Source: an uncultured Pseudomonadota bacterium
GTDB taxonomy: Bacteria > Pseudomonadota > Gammaproteobacteria > Steroidobacterales > Steroidobacteraceae
DNA: 37,278 bases
Assembly (NCBI GenBank): GCA_903868595.1
Contig: CAIPVV010000018.1
Coordinates: 1-37,278, forward strand
Direction: 5' to 3'
Made by a program: the position numbers and the translations under genes. Position 1 is the stretch's first letter. Every line of letters begins with the position of its first letter. The notes under the pieces are model-generated. The model had not been told where the DNA came from, searched no databases, and was given only the letters and a program-made list of their open reading frames with translations. Shown in pieces: positions 34,974 to 37,278 of the stretch.

Positions 34974-35906
34974 CTACTTGGCGAGCTGGAACAGTGTTGA
35001 GGGCACCCAGCCCTCATTGCCCAGTTCGTCGGAGGCCTTCCACCACAGGCCTTCCTTCTCGCCCGAGGGATACAGGGTCATGCCCGCATCCAGGTCGCGC
35101 ACCACCTTGCCTTTGACGTTCGGCGTCTCGTACATCTTGCCGGGCTTGGCCATCGTCACCGACTGCGTGACGTTGTCCGCCTTCGCGTTGGGCTGGATCT
35201 GCTTGGCGTCGTTGATCACTTTCACGAAGGCCTCAAGGTAGGCCATCGTGACCACCTGGCCGATTTCCGTGTTGGCGTAGCTGCTGGCGCCCGCGGCCGC
35301 AAAACCGCCGAAGAAGCCCGCGCCGCCCCCGGCGCCCCAGCCCAGGTCCGTCTTCTTCGCATGCCCCTGCTGCGTGGTGATCACTTCCGTGGAGCGCACG
35401 TCGGTCATCGTGAGCACCACATCGGCGGTCTTGCTCTTCAGGCTGATGCCGCCCAGCAGCGCGCCGAAGCCGCCACCCACCAGGCCGCCCAGCACGCCGC
35501 CGACGCGCGTGCCGCCGGAGTTGGCGTTCTTGTTCACGATGTCGGGAACCAGCACGTAGTCGGCGGCCTTCATCTGGCCCTTGCCGATGTTGGAGCCGCC
35601 GCGCATCTCACCGCCACCGGCCAGTGCCCGCTCCTTCTCCGCCGCCGCCAGCCCCTTGCCGCGGTCCAGCAGCGTGAAGCACTTGGACTGGGTGACGAAC
35701 ACCTTGATGAGCGAGGCGGGGGACTCCAGCTGCAGCGCGGTCCACCATTGGTTCTCTGGCTCGGTCACCGCGAGGGTGCCGATCTTCTTGTCGCAGGTGG
35801 GTATCTCGGGCGGCTTGGTGTCCTTCTCGCTCGCGTAGGCGTTGGCGGCGAACAGGGTTGCGGCCACGGCGGTCAGGGCCAAGAGTTTCGAACGCTCAAG
35901 CTCCAT
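34974..35906 (-). CDS. CsgG/HfaB-like secreted protein with C-terminal SH3-like domain
   Basis: Exported protein of 310 residues. The signal peptide (KLLALTAVAATLFAANAYAS) ends in AYA and has no lipobox Cys, unlike CsgG itself. A CsgG-type core follows: KKIGTLAVTEPENQWW, LIKVFVTQSKCFTLLDRGKG, QMKAADYVLVPDIV, a Gly-rich segment (GGVLGGLVGGGFGALLGG), ADVVLTMTDVRSTEVI and a second Gly-rich stretch near 195. The last 60 residues (VVRDLDAGMTLYPSGE, GLWWKASDELGNEGWVPSTL) look like a bacterial SH3 domain, a cell-wall or ligand-binding module. An AGGGAG site lies upstream of ATG 35906. Curli genes are absent. Role unknown; a surface-associated or pore function is possible. It is convergent with pncC across 23 bases. 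Confidence 0.78.
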   Translation of the reverse strand: MELERSKLLALTAVAATLFAANAYASEKDTKPPEIPTCDKKIGTLAVTEPENQWWTALQLESPASLIKVFVTQSKCFTLLDRGKGLAAAEKERALAGGGEMRGGSNIGKGQMKAADYVLVPDIVNKNANSGGTRVGGVLGGLVGGGFGALLGGISLKSKTADVVLTMTDVRSTEVITTQQGHAKKTDLGWGAGGGAGFFGGFAAAGASSYANTEIGQVVTMAYLEAFVKVINDAKQIQPNAKADNVTQSVTMAKPGKMYETPNVKGKVVRDLDAGMTLYPSGEKEGLWWKASDELGNEGWVPSTLFQLAK

Positions 35907-35929
35907 GTCGGCCTACTCCCTTAATTGCG

Positions 35930-35945
35930 GTTGGCTATCGCCAAC
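35930..35945. promoter_or_regulatory. Inverted repeat in the divergent csgG-like/thpR region
   Basis: GTTGGC-TATC-GCCAAC is a perfect 6-bp inverted repeat 24 bases upstream of the csgG-like start and 66 bases before thpR. It could be an operator or a hairpin in the 5' untranslated region of the csgG-like mRNA. No regulator is known. Confidence 0.35.
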
Positions 35946-36010
35946 GTGAAGGTAATACGCTTGAGAATACTAGTGCGCGAATTGACCCGCGTCGCTACGG
36001 GATTGAACCT

Positions 36011-36541
36011 ATGGACGCCGTGAGCCGCTACTTCCTGGCCCTGCAACCTGACGCGCCCGCACGCGAGGCGCTCGCCGCCATCGCGCTGCCGCCCGGGGCA
36101 CGCCGGGTGCATCCCCAGGACCTGCACCTCACGGTGGCGTTCCTGGGCCGGCTGACGCTGCCCACGCCGGAGGCGCTGCTGGCGGCGTTGGCCGAGGCAC
36201 TGGCGGGCCCGGTTGAGGTCAGGCTGGATGCGCTGCAGTACTGGCCGGGACCACGTATCGCCTGCGCCGTCGGCCCCGTGCCGCAGGCCGAGACCCTTGC
36301 CCTGGCGCTGTGGGCGCGGCTGCCAGACCTGGGCTACGCCGCCCCCGATCGGCCGCTGCGGCCACATGTGTCGCTGGCGCGCGGGCCCGGGCTGGCGCCG
36401 ATCCACACGCTCCTTCAGCCGGTGATCGGCTGGAGCAGCGCGCAGCTCTGCGTGATGGCCAGCGAGCCGGCGGCCATGGCCGGGACGCCGCGCTACCGGA
36501 CGCTGGCCGTGGCGGAGCTTGCGGCAAGGCTCATGCGCTGA
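36011..36541 (+). CDS. thpR: RNA 2',3'-cyclic phosphodiesterase ThpR (2H family)
   Basis: Member of the 2H phosphoesterase superfamily (formerly 2'-5' RNA ligase LigT), 176 residues. The two HxT/HxS catalytic motifs are LHLTVAFLGRL near residue 40 and RPHVSLARG near residue 120. The N-terminus SRYFLALQPDAPAREALAAI is typical. It opens 2',3'-cyclic phosphates on RNA ends; the physiological substrate is not settled. ATG 36011 is chosen over earlier in-frame codons because family similarity starts at SRYFLAL. It lies just upstream of recA, with the recA promoter in the 139-base gap. Confidence 0.9.
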   Translation: MDAVSRYFLALQPDAPAREALAAIALPPGARRVHPQDLHLTVAFLGRLTLPTPEALLAALAEALAGPVEVRLDALQYWPGPRIACAVGPVPQAETLALALWARLPDLGYAAPDRPLRPHVSLARGPGLAPIHTLLQPVIGWSSAQLCVMASEPAAMAGTPRYRTLAVAELAARLMR

Positions 36542-36609
36542 GCCTGCGGCGTGACAGCCTAGTCAGGTCGGCAGGCAACCGCTCTTTCTGGGGGTTGTGC
36601 GCCGAAATG

Positions 36610-36625
36610 CTGTACACATATACAG
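36610..36625 (+). promoter_or_regulatory. LexA (SOS) box of recA
   Basis: CTGTACACATATACAG matches the E. coli-type SOS operator CTGT-N8-ACAG with an AT-rich alternating centre, 55 bases before the recA start. LexA bound here would cover the -35 region of the proposed promoter. Confidence 0.88.
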
Positions 36626-36641
36626 CAGTCTATGGAATAAT
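36613..36641 (+). promoter_or_regulatory. Candidate recA promoter overlapping the LexA box
   Basis: TACACA at 36613-36618 (4/6 match to TTGACA) and AATAAT at 36636-36641 (5/6 match to TATAAT) are 17 bases apart. The -35 hexamer lies inside the LexA box, so repressor binding would block polymerase, as expected for an SOS gene. Confidence 0.5.
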
Positions 36642-36680
36642 CCGTTCACTACCCGCAGGCGTTCCAGAGGACCTCCACGT

Positions 36681-37278
36681 ATGGAAGAGAATCGCAAGAA
36701 GGCGCTCAGCGCCGCCCTCGGCCAGATCGAGAAGCAGTTCGGCAAGGGCTCCGTCATGCGCTTGGGTGACGCCAGCGCCCTGTATGACGTCGAGGCGATC
36801 TCCACCGGCTCGCTGGGCCTGGACATCGCGCTGGGCATCGGCGGCCTGCCCAAGGGGCGTGTCGTTGAGATCTACGGGCCGGAATCCTCCGGCAAGACCA
36901 CCCTCACGCTGCAGGTCATTGCCGAGGTGCAGCGTGCCGGCGGCACGGCGGCCTTCGTGGACGCCGAGCACGCGCTCGACCCCTCCTATGCGGGCAAGCT
37001 GGGCGTGAACATCGACGACCTGCTGGTCTCCCAGCCGGACAACGGCGAGCAGGCCCTGGAGATCACCGACATGCTGGTGCGCTCCGGTGCGGTCGACGTG
37101 GTCGTAGTCGACTCGGTGGCGGCACTGACGCCGAAGGCCGAGATCGAGGGCGAGATGGGCGACATGCAGATGGGTTCGCACGCGCGACTGATGTCGCAGG
37201 CGCTGCGCAAGCTCACCGGCAATATCAAGCGCTCCAACACCATGGTCATCTTCATCAACCAGATCCGCATGAAGATTG
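36681..37278 (+). CDS. recA: Recombinase RecA (N-terminal part, cut by window end)
   Basis: Central recombinase and co-protease for LexA cleavage. The first 199 codons are present of an expected 340-350. The N-terminal helix [20 protein letters not shown] and [10 protein letters not shown] are typical. Walker A GPESSGKT is at 66-73, [13 protein letters not shown] follows, Walker B is [20 protein letters not shown], the L1 loop region is [20 protein letters not shown] and the last visible block is [11 protein letters not shown]. It is preceded by a LexA box. No lexA gene is immediately upstream, unlike in some xanthomonads. The reading frame continues beyond the window. Confidence 0.97.
   Translation, partial: MEENRKKALSAALGQIEKQFGKGSVMRLGDASALYDVEAISTGSLGLDIALGIGGLPKGRVVEIYGPESSGKTTLTLQVIAEVQRAGGTAAFVDAEHALDPSYAGKLGVNIDDLLVSQPDNGEQALEITDMLVRSGAVDVVVVDSVAALTPKAEIEGEMGDMQMGSHARLMSQALRKLTGNIKRSNTMVIFINQIRMKI

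Overview
The window is GC-rich chromosomal DNA from a gammaproteobacterium. Gene order supports this: bamD is divergent from rluD-pgeF with clpB downstream, as in Escherichia coli; pilA, pilR and pilS lie near sucC-sucD; fmdB and the DUF502 gene lie near aspS; and mutS, pncC and recA fall in one neighbourhood. The type IV pilus genes next to sucCD recall Xanthomonadales-like lineages. However, recA has an E. coli-type LexA box (CTGT-N8-ACAG), which differs from the box I recall for Xanthomonas. A neighbouring deep-branching order (Nevskiales or Steroidobacterales type) is therefore an equally good guess. No tRNA, rRNA, CRISPR array, intact insertion sequence or prophage was recognised.

Layout. 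1-4134 (minus): major pilin PilA with its terminator, then the PilR/PilS two-component pair. 4162-9469 (plus): a family III CoA-transferase, succinyl-CoA synthetase (sucC, sucD) and NAD+ synthetase (nadE). 9607-15826: bamD (minus), then rluD, pgeF, a ZIP metal transporter and clpB. 15841-22257 (plus): fmdB and DUF502 genes overlapping a class III aminotransferase and a glutamine-synthetase-like ligase, then aspS and an alpha/beta hydrolase. 22328-24178: a periplasmic PQQ dehydrogenase with a fused cytochrome c domain. 24662-27286 (minus): mutS. 28265-30481 (plus): a TonB-dependent receptor-like outer-membrane protein. 30482-31311 (minus): a small gene graveyard holding a broken membrane sensor domain, a 5'-truncated antitoxin-like HTH protein and a tiny membrane ORF. 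31311-32807 (minus): a DHA2 drug efflux pump. 32877-34950 (plus): a nucleotide translocase and pncC. 34974-35906 (minus): a CsgG-like secreted protein. 36011 to the end (plus): thpR, an SOS-controlled promoter and the first 199 codons of recA.

How the genes work together. Most of the window is housekeeping: TCA cycle, NAD synthesis, outer-membrane assembly, ribosome modification, protein disaggregation, aspartyl-tRNA synthesis, mismatch repair and recombination. The accessory parts are the points of interest. The aminotransferase and ligase pair is joined to fmdB-DUF502 by three successive 4-base overlaps and looks like a gamma-glutamylation/transamination module for an unknown amine. SucD carries an 84-residue histone-H1-like tail. 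The quinoprotein has Ser-Ser where alcohol dehydrogenases of its family have a vicinal disulfide. The 480-base convergent gap between the quinoprotein gene and mutS holds four consecutive hairpins. I see no obvious large new defence or mobile system; the best candidates for new biology are these smaller points.
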